Assembly: GCA_958450325.1 (NCBI GenBank)
Contig: OY288243.1
Coordinates: forward strand, 5,184,586-5,248,585
From: Agrostemma githago
Taxonomy: Eukaryota > Streptophyta > Magnoliopsida > Caryophyllales > Caryophyllaceae
Direction: 5' to 3'
DNA: 64,000 nucleotides
The translations under genes and the position numbers were made by a program. The notes beneath the pieces are model-generated. The model saw only the letters and a program-made list of their open reading frames with translations. It searched no databases and was not told the origin of the DNA. Of this stretch, positions 44,349 to 56,970 are shown one piece after another (within the stretch, counting starts at the first letter, position 1; each line of letters opens with the position of its first letter).

Positions 44349-45387
44349 TTTCTGGCGTCTGGTTTCCGGTGGCCTGTCTGTAAGAACACTGCGTAATTAG
44401 AAACTAGCCCAAATCCTGGAATAGAAAGTACATCCCGAGCAAAACTGAAAAGGGGAATGACTCGGAAAAGACACCTAGACGGGTGACTTGTGAAAGGGGG
44501 GCCTCCCTTAGGATCCGGCAATGTGGGTCGGGTCCTGTTCGAAGGAAGGTCCGCGTGAGACATCCCCAGACTTTAGACTCGAATGTGTAGACGGGCCCTT
44601 CTTTGTAAGAGTATGTCTTACGTAGGTGGGCCTTGCCTTAGTCTAATAAGGCGGACTGGGATAGGGAAGAAACTCGTGATGTAAGATCGACAGAATCTCG
44701 AAGCTAAAGACCTCGACGACTTATGACACGACCCGACACATGCTAAATACGGGAAGTCCTAAGAAGAGGAAGGTTTTGAAAAGGATTTGTAGAAAAAACC
44801 GAAAAAACGATGGAGGGGGCCCGATTTTTGGAAAATGAATCGGGCCTCAATTTTGAAAATATTTTCGAGTTTTGAAATGGGTAGAATACCGGCTAGAAAT
44901 AGGCTATTTTGAGTAAAATCATAAGTCCTAAATTCGGTATGCTTCCCGGGTTTTGAAATTGGATATCTTGAAAAAAGATGATGTATTTTTTGAAAAGTTG
45001 ACGGTTTTTGAAAACGACATAGAAACCAAGCAGCACGTAGTCAGGCAAGCATTATAACGACGCCATGTATGCTTTACACTAAGTCTCGGTCGGTCTATAA
45101 AGGGTCTATACCAGTGCACATAGTCTAGACGTTAATCGGGACGGACTCTCTAAGTCGAGTTGAGCTTAGAACATCCCACGAAACCCATTCAAATCGACTA
45201 TGGACACCTTTGACATATCCATATTGGAGTACATCACGGTATAGTGGGACGTCGGTCGCGAGTACCGGCCCGGGAAAATATGGGGTCATGCATGAACCGT
45301 AAAACTAAAACGCGTATTGTACTAGTCAAACGATTTCTATTCGATTCTCACCCTGAGGATGCCGATGGTAAGTCACGCATCAGTTAA
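44349..45387 (-). other. Untranslated leader of the Ogre-like element
   Basis: About 1 kb between primer-binding site and gag with no convincing frame. Ogre elements often carry an extra ORF here; none is evident in this copy. Confidence 0.5.
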
Positions 45388-45405
45388 TCCCCAGCGGAGT
45401 CGCCA
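45388..45405 (-). other. Primer-binding site of the Ogre-like element
   Basis: The minus strand reads TGGCGACTCCGCTGGGGA, three bases (AAT) from the 5' LTR. The primer is probably a tRNA-Arg, as reported for Ogre elements; the tRNA itself was not checked. Confidence 0.75.
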
Positions 45406-46871
45406 AATTGTGGACATGACATAGGTCCACCCCGACGCGGCCACACGCGGGTTTGGGGAGGCGAATGAATCTCCATATGAGATGGATCGAATTGAAATTT
45501 AAATCGAATTGGAGTCGCCACCGAACTTTGTGGGAGTTCGGGCCCGTTCGAACCCACTCTATGTCGTAGTGGGCCAGGCACAAAGTATGGCCCATTTCTG
45601 ATGTCCGAGTTTATTGGGCTCGTCCCTTTGCATTTGATACCGATACCGACATTATCGGATACCGTGTATTGAATGACTCTCGTGCGCCAATGGTTTCGGG
45701 CATCTGGAAACCGAGATTCTGAGTAAGGGGTGAGGGTACATGTTGGGAAGTTCACAAAGAACACCCAACCCCGCCTGCACATTAGCGACCTCTACTAAGA
45801 TATCGATTGACTCTCTAATACGCGTGTTAGTAGAACGATGAAAATGATATACAAACATTATTTTCTCTAGATATGCGAGAATAATTGAATGGGTTGCTAG
45901 GTCGATTTAATGCAACTAAATTTAACGTCAAAGTTGTATTTAGCATGCGGGATTTATTTTAGTACAATAAAATAAACAACGGAAATATAAATCGACAAAA
46001 GAACAAACGGTTAGTAACGGTATAACGATAATAACGGTTTGCAAAAGTATAGGATGCTATAGAATAATGTAAACATAATGCATGGTTTTGAAAAAGCATT
46101 AGGTCACGTGATGGATTAAGCACGCGTTGACCGAGGTCAAGAAAATATTTATTGAGATTTAGAATATGCTGAAAGACCCGCTATTTTGTTAAAGAATAGG
46201 GCGAAAATAGCTTTTTATGTTGAAGTTTTTAGGGTGTCACGCGACCCGCGCGAAGGGTGCGCGACTCGCGTGGCCATGCGACTCGCATGGCGGACTGTTC
46301 TCGAAGCGATTTTTTAAGAAAATCGACACTTTTATTAAATCGCGTACAAATATGTCATAATTTATAATTGACCTAAAAAAAGCGATATTCGTTATATTCG
46401 ATGTTCGATTATGGAATCGAAATCAAATATTCGAAATAAAAAAAAATTGAAGAATTATTGCTAAACAAGTTAAGGCAAAATAATCGATTTTATGTCACGA
46501 TTTTCAGGGATCCATGCGACCTGCGCGAGAAGGGCGCGACTCGCGCCACCACGCGACTCGCACAAGGCCCGTGCGACTCGCGTGGCGGACTGTTCTCGGT
46601 CCCGATTTCGTGCTACTCGTTGTATCCGGTGCTTGGTTATAGGACCAATACGGGATATTTAGAGTGATTTTTGAAAATATGATTTTGTAAGTCGAATTAA
46701 ATCGAACTAACACGATATGAATGATCTCCGCGTTTATGGTGTCGTTTTAACTCGATTGAGTTAGGTGACTACTACTTTAGCATCAACGAAAATCGTGTTA
46801 GTGAGATTATTTGACTAGACTAATTAAATTCGATATACAACTATTGAGTTGGTATCGATTCCCTCCGCATC

Positions 46872-46911
46872 CCGACATCACTAGAAATCCTAACGGATTG
46901 TGTGATGTCGG
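46872..46911. repeat. 40-nt hairpin in U3/R of the Ogre-like LTR
   Basis: Outer arms CCGACATCAC and GTGATGTCGG are perfect inverse copies. Inner arms AATCC and GGATT add a second stem around a TAAC loop. Confidence 0.7.
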
Positions 46912-47530
46912 ATCCGCATCAACGGGTTTCGACTCTAGTAAAATAAAAAAAGTGTTTGATTCGAAAATAGTATTTGAAATTGCTGAGATATGCGATTAAT
47001 GATGATGCAAACGAAAAAAATAAGAAAACTATGGTTGATGTTAACTCGCCTCAACAATCAAGTGATCGGGGTGTCGGGATAAGCGACCGACAACGCTGGG
47101 TGCAATACCCTTGTATATATATTCGGGTTTTCTTATCCCGTCATCACTCACGCTCGACACGAATTGACGAGTAATTTAGTATTTTATACTGGTTATATTA
47201 TCGGTATTATAGATGCGACGATAGAATAAGAAAAACAAAAAAAACAAAAAAAAAGGAAGAGGACGAGATGAACGACGCGAGGAAGAAGAGAAGGGAAAAG
47301 AAAGGGGTTTTGCACCCTCAACCTACATGTTTCTTAGTCTCGGAAATAACTCGTTAATTGTGGCTTGAGCACGGGAGTATCGAGGTTGATGTAAGTCGAG
47401 TTATGGTGGTTTTAGGGTTTGGATTCCTAGTTGCTAGGGTTAGGTTTTGAGTGTATAGGATTAGGGTTGATTAGGGTTTGCTTAGGGTTGAATTCGATGT
47501 AAAAAAGATGATTGATTTTGCATGCAAGGG

Positions 47531-47542
47531 GGTGTTTATATA
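47531..47542 (-). promoter_or_regulatory. TATA box of the Ogre-like 5' LTR
   Basis: The minus strand reads TATATAAACACC, about 370 nt from the LTR start and in the expected orientation for gag-pol transcription. Confidence 0.55.
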
Positions 47543-47918
47543 GGCAATTGCTCCCCTTTGGTGTCTAGGGTTTAGTGCCTTGACGGACTTGATCCGATGG
47601 CCCGCCTTAGGGAGGACCGCGGGTTTGCTTCTCGGAAACGCCTTTGACCGGGTTTTGACCCGATCGCTAAAAGTCGGTTTTATTTCCGGTGTCGGTTTTG
47701 ACCCAAATTAGTCTTATTTGATTGGGAACGACCCACTGGGCCTGAATTTGAGGTTAGTTTTGTGAGATTTGTACTCCGTAAAAAGCTCAAGCCAGAAATT
47801 AATGGTTTCGAGCCCAAATCCGAGCGCGTAGAAACACGTTTGCGTCCGATCATCATCGGGTGTTTTTTGGAAACTGGCATAGACACCTGGCGGTCAAAAT
47901 ATGGGTGTCTACAATAGT

Positions 47919-48636
47919 GTTATTTTTATGTTTGGGTCAACCACTCAACCGGATGCGTCGAGTTATATTTGGATTAGTATGAATTGGGTCAATTTCAGGT
48001 TGGACAAGATTATTTTGGACTCAGATCATTTTCGAGATTATTATTTTCAACAATTTAAAAAAAATAAATAATTTGCGTCAGTTCATTGGTTAGGCGAGTC
48101 AATTCGAATCACGGGTCAAACTTAGTTTTTTAGTTCGAGTGTCGGGTCGGGTCATTTTTATCATGTTTAATTGGATAATCATGATCTCATTTCTTTTACT
48201 TCACCGAATTTAATCTTTTATCAGTTCATCTCAATAACTCAACATTTATACCGAAAAATTAATTACTTATTTTCTATCTAAGAAAATTATACTCGGAATT
48301 TATTATTGTATGAGATTGATTCATCAACACAATAACATTATCTTAATGATATAACACTCTAATTATGTTGTACTATCAATAATTTTTTTTTATCAAATTT
48401 TAATTAAACAGCCGTGCATGTGCACAAGTTTTGCACTAGTTAACAATATGCTACAAACTGAATTCTTGTTTTAGAAACAAGTTCTTAAGTTTAAGAACAA
48501 ACTTCATTTTACAGTAGAAGAACTTTTTTAAGTGGTTTTTGGTGACAATCCAAATAAAAAAGACCACTATTGCTCTGGCTCGAATCAGGGTAGGATCTAT
48601 TCTTTATTTTGTTACACCACCTTATGGAATCATTTA
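47919..48636. other. AT-rich intergenic sequence
   Basis: The interrupted duplication continues to about 47930. Beyond that there is no gene or clear repeat boundary. Confidence 0.5.
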
Positions 48637-49473
48637 CTCCCTCCGATCAATATTGTGGGTGTGAGCAAAAATATACGATATGGTTTTATTATAGGTATAC
48701 GTTTTCAATTACACAAATTTCCGGATGTCCGATACGAATAACCGGATATACGATATGGTTTTCCTTAAAACCGTATCGGAAAAAATTGAATTCGGATATC
48801 CGGTTTTTAAAAAAAAAATAAAAATATGAAAAATATAATCCTAATATGAATTATACAGTAAAGAATTCAAAACTCGCCAATTATTCTCAAAGGTAAAAAA
48901 CAAAACTATTAGTGAATTTATGATATTATGTAATGAAACATAATATTTTGTTAGAATAATGGTACCGTAAAACATATATACCATATTTTTTAAAGTTTTT
49001 TTTTGTGTATTTTTATTATATCAATTTATATAAAACATAACGTTGCTTAAAAATCAATTAACTACTCTTTATTAAGAATGAAAAATTATTTTAAAAAAAG
49101 AAAAAAATGGAAGAAAATATAAAATCGGATACCGGATATCCAAAAACCGGATATCCAAAAAAATTGGATATCCGAAAAAAATCGGATCGGGTAAGGATCA
49201 AAATTTTTAACCGGATCGGATATCCGGTTTTACTCACCTCTGATTTATTGCCCCGTTTTCTTTATTTGATAGGTTATTATTTTTTTGTTCCACTTCTCCA
49301 CTTTCTTTTTATATACCCAAATTACCATATTATTTTTGTTTCTATCTTTTATTTACAAAATATGCCATTGATTTTTACACTTTAAGGGTCACCATAATTT
49401 CTTTTACCATTTAAAATGCACACCTTTTTTCTGTGGAAAAGTTAGCGGGGCGAAAAATTGTGACCGGAGGGAG
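48637..49473. mobile_element. Stowaway-like MITE carrying a nested hAT-like MITE
   Basis: The outer ends CTCCCTCCGATC and GACCGGAGGGAG lie between TA dinucleotides (48635-48636, 49474-49475). The right 230 bp of core are AT-rich; the left core is interrupted by 48656-49242. Confidence 0.65.
48656..49242. mobile_element. hAT-like MITE rich in GGATATCC words
   Basis: The ends TGGGTGTGAGCAAAA and TTTTACTCACCTCTG are imperfect inverted repeats. Subterminal parts repeat GGATATCCG/CGGATATCC many times (48720-48805 and 49125-49228). No transposase is encoded. Confidence 0.6.
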
Positions 49474-49475
49474 TA

Positions 49476-49920
49476 TGTAACTACTCAATAATAAATCAGG
49501 TGGTACTTTTTCATAATTGTGTGTTACTCGTTTGTACTTGAAAATTACACAATTGCCCTTCTCATTTTCCCTTCCCCTCATCATTGCATTAGAGAGTTTT
49601 GAGAGAAATCTCAAAAAATTTCAAAGTTACAAATTTCATCCCCTCCATCACCTCCCTACTCCGGCCATCACTCCGCCCGCCACTTTTTTATTTTATTTTT
49701 CATTTTAAAAAAAGATATTAATGTTATTATTGTCTTTTCTCGGAAAAAATGATCAGTACTCATATTTATTTTTTTGTAATTTGAGAAAATTATTATTTGT
49801 TCCCTATTATTTCTCAGAAAAAATTATTTATTTTATTTTTTGTTCCCTGATTTATTATCATAATTACCATTATTATTGTTGACAATATTGTTGTTGCTTA
49901 TTAAATAATAACAATATCAC
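49476..49920. other. AT-rich intergenic sequence
   Basis: No gene was recognised. TTATTATTG-type low-complexity sequence lies close to the LTR start at 49921. Confidence 0.45.
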
Positions 49921-50655
49921 TGATAAGACTAAAGTCGTATCACCTTAATCAAAATAATCCTAACGAACAACTAACAGGTAACTAGCAGTAAGTAAGAGTC
50001 GAATCCACAGAGAGACGGATGAAAATTGCTATTTATCTAATAATTGATTCTAAACTATTTAAATCTGGTTTATTGAGTTTGTTTTCTAAACTGATGCAAT
50101 AATATAAATTAAGAGGTTCTAACAATATTAAAAGGATCTAGGATTTTCCGGTTCACTATGCAATTAAATTGGGTAAAGTTAATTATTCATTCAATCAATC
50201 AATCACAATAATTTAGGGCAAAGACATGGCCTCTCGGATCTTATGTCAACCTTAGGATAGATTCTGACGGGTTCTCGCAACTTACCAGATTATCCTACCC
50301 ACTTACTTGTAAGTCTACCCTTACCAGGCTTTCGATCTTAGGTTCGGGTTCCTAAACATTCAACTAGTTCAACGTCTCAAACTAATCAAACGATAATACA
50401 AAACAAGTAGTAAGGCAATAACATATGAATGATCAATCAAATAAGTAATTAAACTAACTCCCCCAATTCAATAATCATAGATTTCCTTCAACCCTAGATA
50501 AATAAATTAGCTACTCAGACTAAATAAAAGACAATATGAAACTAAGATAAAAAAGAAAAATACCAATTACGTAGAACTGAAAGATTAACGATATAAAAGT
50601 ATGATTACAAACTAGAAGAATTCCGATACTAAGAAAAAGTCTAAACTAAACTAAT

Positions 50656-52815
50656 TGTAACACCCCGTTATTTTCTGAGTCAATTATAAGGCGTTATTGG
50701 TCTATTTTATTTAAATCGGGTTATTAAGTCGGGACAAATATTTTTAATGTCGTTATAAATATTCAAGTATTTTGGGTCGTCTTATAATAAATCGGTTTTG
50801 ATTTTCTTAAAGTGGAACGTTATTGTACAAACGACTTTGTATCGAATTTGATTTCGAGTCAAACACAATAAGGAACGGAAAAAAAAACTTTAACACCTAT
50901 GTAAACCCACCGTGTCCTATGTTCCCAATCATAATTCTCATTCATACTCCTCACCCTTGTTTCTTAAACTACTGCTGCCGCACCACCTTCATCTTGGACT
51001 CCTTCAACTTTTCAATTTGCCATAAAAAAAATCAAGTTTCATCCTCGGTTTCACCAATGCGTTCTTATTTCCGTCTTCATTCAAAAGTAGTAAGTCTTTT
51101 AAGTAACTAACCTTTCTTTTCTTATAATTTGTTGAATAAAAGTATTTCATATAATTGATCCTTGTTTCTCAAATAAACTGTACTGTAGTCTCCGTATTTG
51201 TCGGGAATTTCGTGTGTCATTACTTGGGTTGGGGTCTTAAGTCAATTATCGAGAGTTTTGTCTAACCATCTTAAACTTGAACCGATTTATAAATTTTGTA
51301 GAGTATGGGTGGGTCGGGTGAATCGGACTAACCTCAGAGAATGTGAGATCTGAACCATATGTCTCGAAGCAAAATATACGAATATGGAGGGGAAGCGGTT
51401 GTATCGTGTTGACGCTTGGTGTTGCCTACAGTGTTGCAATAGTCGTGTGCCACTTAATTGTTTTCAAGTTGAGATTTTGAAGTTATCTAGTATTGGAGGG
51501 GATGATGTGGTAATGTCCCAAATTAATTAGTGTAGTGAGCTGCTGACACACACCCTTTTTGGTGTATACATTGTATATGGATAGTGTTAAGGCTTACTTA
51601 ATTTGATTTCTTCAAGCATTGTTACGTATAAGGCCAATTAGGAGGGTAAGATTTAGTTTAAGGATAATCATTGATTAATGGGATAGAATGGTATAAATAC
51701 ATGAGTTGGTAAGATTAGAGTTTTAAATTATTTATTTTATTTGTAGCTTATGGGTTCGAGGAGAAAGAATTCTTGGAATAATACTAGCTGAGTTGTGACC
51801 GTCTCGAGAGGTAAGGACGTTTTGACCTTTTCACCTTTAAGTAAAGAGCATGTTCGGTTTAAGTTATATTTTTGAAACGGTTTTATAATTATTTTCTCAA
51901 CGATGAATTTTTATGATACTCTTATGATATTTTGGATATTGGAATTTTGTGACACAAGTCACATATTGGTATTATGTTGGTACAATTCTTGGTGGTTATA
52001 ACAGACTCTGGGAGCTCTGTTGGTCTATGAGGTTTAAGGTGCGTTTGAGACGTCCCTGGGATTTCGTCCCGAAACTGAACTTCTGGCCCGAGTTGTGTTA
52101 AGTGGGGTTTTCCGGCCCCCACTTGCTAGGTAGTTAGACTTTCTCCTTTGGCAGCCTCATCCTACTGACTGCCCAAATGTGAGTAGTGCGCACTATAGTA
52201 AGTCTAGCTAAGCATAGGTGGTACCTCTAGATCGTGCAAAAGGGTAGGACCTTGGCACACAGGTGGTGACAATATATTTTGGTTGGATTTGGTTTTGACT
52301 ACCGTTTTACAGTACTTTTGGTTTGGTATTGAGACAACAATATTTAACTCTGATTTCAGTTTACTACAAATTATAATTATTGTTTTACGTTTTCAATATA
52401 ATATATTTTACTCAGCTTTGCTGACGTCCTTTTGTTTTGGGTCGTTCCCCCGCTGGAACCTGTACCTATTTGTGTTTTGGGTACAGTTGATAGGTACAAT
52501 TAATATGCTGCATGGGTGCATTTGGTTCGGGATGCTGAGCGAAGAAGGATTTTATTATTTAACGTTTACATCCAACCATTTATATTTATGTTGAATTTTG
52601 GGTTGAAGTTGTTTTAAACCGTTTTGAATTTTGTGGGACTTAAGTCTTCCGCTGCTACGTTTTCATTTAATTATTTATCGGATTTATATTTCTTTTTAAT
52701 TCTTATACTATTCTTTTGCCTTGCCTTTGGCCTTGTGAGCTAAATGCGGAGTAACAACTTTAAATTTTTCGGTTTTATTCTGTTATTTTGGTCGCGAAAA
52801 TTTAGGGCTGTTACA
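50656..52815 (+). mobile_element. Solo LTR, 2160 bp, chromovirus-like
   Basis: TGTAACACCCCG at the left and GGGCTGTTACA at the right are the classic inverted ends of many plant Ty3/gypsy (Tekay/Del-type) LTRs. CTAAT flanks both sides (50651-50655, 52816-52820). There is no internal coding region or second LTR, so this is the scar of unequal recombination. Strand is inferred from the end sequences only. Confidence 0.85.
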
Positions 52816-52974
52816 CTAATGAATATGAAAGTGGGTATAAATCTAACCCTAAGGAGGGTATATATACTAATTACAAAGAGTAATTAGGAAACTAAGTAAA
52901 GCCGAATAGAATAATCCCGCAGAATATTAATTATGGTAAGACACGAAGTCTAAAAAAAATAGAAATCCAGCGAA

Positions 52975-53050
52975 AAGGCTTCAAACCGGTCGGTTCGGGT
53001 CTGTCCCAACCGGTTTAAGGTTGTCCCGACCGGTTCGGGTTTTCCTGCAC
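52975..53050. repeat. GC-rich ACCGGT/GGTTCGGGT repeats in the Athila-like LTR
   Basis: The words ACCGGTCGGTTCGGGT, CCCAACCGGTTTAAGG and CCCGACCGGTTCGGGT occur three times in 75 bp, an island of high GC within AT-rich LTR sequence. Confidence 0.6.
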
Positions 53051-53504
53051 TGTGCGACAAACTTGAAATGCTTGCTGTTTCTTCGTTAATTCTTGGAATT
53101 GGACGTGTGATATATCGTTGGAAAGATAAGAGAAAAAGCTTTCCAAAGCCACTAGAATCACACTAATTGAAGTTGTAAAACTAAAGATATGGACGTTTGA
53201 AGTTAACCCTTGTGTAGGCGATCATTCTTTCATCTCGTTTGGTGTCTTTTCATTCTTTGATCTTTGTTTCTTCGTGTATTTCGCATCTTATTCTTTCGAT
53301 TCCGTGCTTAGGTGTGAATTATTCAATTATCGATTCCGTAATGATCCGATTAGCTCCAAATGCATCCAAATCTACAAAATACACACAAATACGGAAGTAT
53401 CGACATTCAAAGTATATTGCATCATTATTAACGAGTTAAGCACAAAAACCGAGACTAAACTAACAATTAGGGGATGAAAATATGCATACAAATAATACTC
53501 ATCA

Positions 53505-53519
53505 AACTCCCCCAAACCA
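53505..53519 (-). other. Polypurine tract of the Athila-like element
   Basis: The minus strand reads GGTTTGGGGGAGTT, directly adjoining the LTR. A second similar tract (AACTCTCCCCCAAACC on the plus strand) lies at about 54995-55010. Confidence 0.55.
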
Positions 53520-55354
53520 AGCATTTGCTTGTCCTCAAGCAAACCACACATATGAATACAAAAGAGGACAAGTGATCCTACTAAAAATCGGCTCAAGTCG
53601 GTTAGAAAACACGCAATGCCAAAAATATAACTAAATCAATAATCATGCCTTAAATGAACAATTGTTTGCCAACCTTTCAATCTTGCAAGACCATCAATGT
53701 CGGACTTCCTCGCGGTTATCGCTCGACACTCATAAGAACGGGTGAGTATATAAATGTGAAGATAAGAAAGAATAAGAACACTCACTCGACTTATGAAACA
53801 TGCATGCAATCGAACATGAAATCAGTCTCCCCAATCAAATACGTGTTCCACCAATCAGGACCATAGTACATGCCAAGGACTTACAAAGGGTGGCTAAATG
53901 GGTAAGGGAAGAAAATGGATTGTGCCTAAGCACGTATGAGAATGTGGAGCTAAAAACGGGTCCAGTCGCAGCTACACAATAAAAACTATCCATAAAAAAA
54001 CCCCAACAAATAACGTCGAACCACCAACTAGAGATATAAATTCAAGATTAGGTGCAAGAGGAAATTTTGTTCATCCTCTCAATTAATCTCTAGTTTCAAT
54101 CTTTTCGACCATTCCCCGAAATATTACAAGAAGCATATATTTCATCTTTTTTTTTTTTTTTTCTTTTTTTTCCTTTTCAATTCATTTTATTTTCTTTTCA
54201 ATGCTTCTATTTTTTTTTTTCAAATTTTGAATAGGGCGAAGGCGAATACAAAGTCGCACAACAATATTACACACTAACTCCAAAAGATGTAGAAATCTCC
54301 AAACATGACCAAATAGTGAAGTAATTTCAATTAAGTTCACTGCGACTGTCCCGACAGGGTAGGCTATTCTGGGTTGTGGCTAATTAATATAGGCAACGAA
54401 AACTGGCTTACAACAATTGAAATGGGCTAAACAAAGTAAATGACCTAAATCTACAAGGTAGTAAAAATGGGTCATTTTTGGCTATATGGAGCTCATCAAA
54501 AACAAAAAAAATACCTTTCCTCATGTACCTCCTCCACAAACCAAACACGTATTCAATATCAAGAGACGGACGTCATATTTATGCAAATTGATGTTACACA
54601 TTTCACAAGGAGAAAACCACTCGATCCTAAATAATAATGAGACCAGTTATGCATGTTACTGGCCTAGGAAGCTCTAAATCCTCAGAATTTTGTGGCATGC
54701 CGACAAGTGGTCAAATCTACTCATTTGGCAATTAAAAGTTCAAATAGGCATATCATATCAATTTAATCAAATCTCAATACAAAACGTATTTTCAGGCACG
54801 AAGTAAGCTGAAAATTAGGAGAAATCATGTTAAGAGCATTATCATCATCGTCGTTTTGCATGCTTCACATCAGAGACAACACACAAAAATCAAAATATTT
54901 TTGGATTTTTATGATTTTTTCAATCATTTTTTTTAAAATATTTTTTGAAAGCATTAAAACACACGACGGAAAATAAAACACACAAAAGCACACAAACTCT
55001 CCCCCAAACCTAAATGTCACAGTGTCCTCATTGTGACTCTAAAGCAGATAAGACAACAAATCCACAGTCAATCCTAAGGCAACTCGACGTAAGGGGAAGA
55101 AAAAAATCTAAGAAAGCAAATAAAAAAACAAAAAAAAATAAAAATGGAAGGAAACTACCGTATACACAACATAACTCCCCCAAACCAGCTGCAAAGTAGG
55201 GGTTCGTCTTATAGATCATTTGTCCACAGATGACTGTGATCAAAACAGCTTAAGGCTTTCAAGAGTCGATCAAACATCTGCGCATGTGTTACACAAAAGC
55301 ATAAGTAGCACCAAGATATAAAGAAGACAAACAGAGACATCGTCAATGATCGTC
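53520..55354 (-). other. Long 3' untranslated region of the gag-only element
   Basis: No conserved domain in any frame. It includes T-rich low-complexity DNA at 54145-54220. This stands where RT, RNase H, integrase and env-like genes would be in a full element. Confidence 0.5.
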
Positions 55355-56581
55355 TTAGCCTATCAGACGAGCTAGAACAATCCTCAGCATGGTGGTCATA
55401 GTGCATAAGAAGAGTACGAATGCCATTATGCGGCTCGTAAGGCAAGACGTAGACACCAAATATCTCAAATTCGACCCACGACTTATCATCGGGTATAACT
55501 GCATAAAAGAAGAGTTAGAACTTTCAAGACCACTCAAAACAACAATCTTACTTGCCTCACATCCTATAGGAAGTTTATCTAAAATCGACATGTCTAAAAT
55601 CAAAATCGATCTCTGTGAAAAATTATCACAATTCTCCTCACAAATCATAACCTCAAACGAAGGGGCAAGAGAAATCGGATCGAGAAAATCAATGGCTGAA
55701 AAAGATTCATCCCCGATATAAAGGAAAAACTCAAATTTCTCTAGAATGGGTTTCTCAAAGAAATCATCGTCGTTATCCCATCTATCCACACTTTCTTCAC
55801 CCAAGGAATCATCAAAAAGTGTATTATCCTCTTTGCTTTGATTTTTCCGCTCAATCTCAAGATCCTCTCTTTTGTTCAATTTTGTCTCCAAAACCTCATA
55901 ATTGACATCAAATGACACTCTCTCAAAATCACACAAATCAAAATCCTTAATATTATCCTCAATTAAAAGAGCATCATTTAGAGCATCCAGACACACGTTT
56001 TCCTCAAAAAACACACATTCTAACTCACAGTCATTCATGGCGGTTTGGTGATTTTGAATAGATTGAACATTATACCCATCATCATCATCATCATCATCAA
56101 TTATGTTCACAAGAGATGGAGATGGAACACTTACCTGGAGGTTCTTCACTACTTCCATAGGCGTACTCGGTTGACTTTGTTGCTATTGGCTTGCTAATTG
56201 GGCAATTTGACTGTCCAAGATTTCATAATGATCTAGCAACTGGCCTATTTGAGTATCTTGCTTTTGTTGAGCTTGCACGAATTGCAGCAACAATGCCTCG
56301 ATTTGAGTCTTGTCATTTTTACGCCTCAATTCTAATTCAACACTATTACGGGCTAAATATTTAAGGATTTCCAATCATTCCTCGTAAGAGATATAATTAA
56401 ACATCCCTCCGCAATTTTCCTCAATTCTAGCCCGTGACTCATCATCAACACCATTATATATCATATGACACATATCCTGTATATTAACATTAAAGTCATT
56501 TTGAATAATGAAAGACTCAAGTTTATCCCAATAATTATGTAGTGACTCATGTTTGAATTGTGGGAAGTAAAAATTGGTCAT
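55355..56581 (-). pseudogene. gag-like frame of a non-autonomous Athila-like element
   Basis: From MTNFYFPQFKHE (56581), one reading frame runs to 55355 with TGA at 56375-56377 and TAG at 56183-56185. The first part (ESLHNYWDKLESFII, MIYNGVDDESRARIEE, YLARNSVELE) matches the end of the plant retrotransposon gag domain. It is followed by a Gln-rich coil (QFVQAQQKQDTQIGQLLDHY) and then about 265 residues that are very acidic, with an Asp run from an ATC microsatellite at 56080-56098. I do not recognise the acidic part. No zinc knuckle, protease or pol is present. Confidence 0.6.
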
Positions 56582-56970
56582 AATGGTGTAGACAAATATA
56601 AATAAAATAAAAAATAAAAAATACATATACAAAATAAAAAAAGGGTTATTTAACAGCAATAATGCCAACTATAGGGAGTCTTCCCAAAATAATTTCAATT
56701 TTAATAAATCTGAGAATAATACGTATTATTGAAGTAGTTAAACCAGAGTAGTATAAGATTGAAGACTAAACTCAAGAGAAGAAGACGAAGTGTAGAAATA
56801 TACCTTGGCCAGGGAGGGCTTGGAGGCTGGTACATTCGACACCCTAATCTCATCTCGTTACATTTCATTCACACTACCTCTCAACTCCATTTCACCCAAA
56901 TCCAATTATTTCCACACCAATTCAATTCAAATCTCTGTTCTTGATTCACCATTGCTAGACCAACAACCCA
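56582..56970. other. Junction between two Athila-like fragments
   Basis: No gene was recognised. No primer-binding site or LTR start is visible, so the 5' LTR of the gag-only element seems lost here. Confidence 0.4.

Larger units (their letters stand above)
34904..47913 (-). mobile_element. Ogre-like (Tat clade) Ty3/gypsy retrotransposon, 13 kb, rearranged
   Basis: The outer ends are TGTGGACA and TGTCTACA, flanked by ATAGT at 34899-34903 and 47914-47918. The internal minus strand encodes gag, protease, RT and the start of RNase H with several stops and frameshifts, then breaks off at about 39770. The primer-binding site begins TGGCGACTCCGC, a type I associate with Ogre elements. The RT sequence (PVKRKLRRMRPEW, YVDDMIV) also fits Ogre. 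The left LTR keeps only about 1467 of 2505 bp, and a 3.4-kb AT-rich block occupies the place of integrase, 3' UTR and U3. Confidence 0.85.
45409..47913 (-). repeat. Complete 5' LTR of the Ogre-like element, 2505 bp
   Basis: It begins TGTGGACATG and ends GGTGTCTACA on the plus strand. It contains a GC-rich cluster of CGACTCGCG-type words at 46240-46295 and 46515-46590, a 40-nt hairpin at 46872-46911, and a minus-strand TATA box near 47536. The U3 part is unmatched in the left LTR. Confidence 0.88.
49921..53504 (-). repeat. 3' LTR of an Athila-like element, split by a solo LTR
   Basis: It begins TGATAAGACT and ends ACTCATCA on the plus strand. Without the nested 50656-52820 insert it is about 1.4 kb. 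The word AAGAGTCGAATCCACAGAGA near 50003 is the sort found in Athila LTRs, with a counterpart at 61271-61290. Just inside lies AACTCCCCCAAACC, whose minus strand is a purine-rich polypurine tract, fixing the element on the minus strand. Confidence 0.65.
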
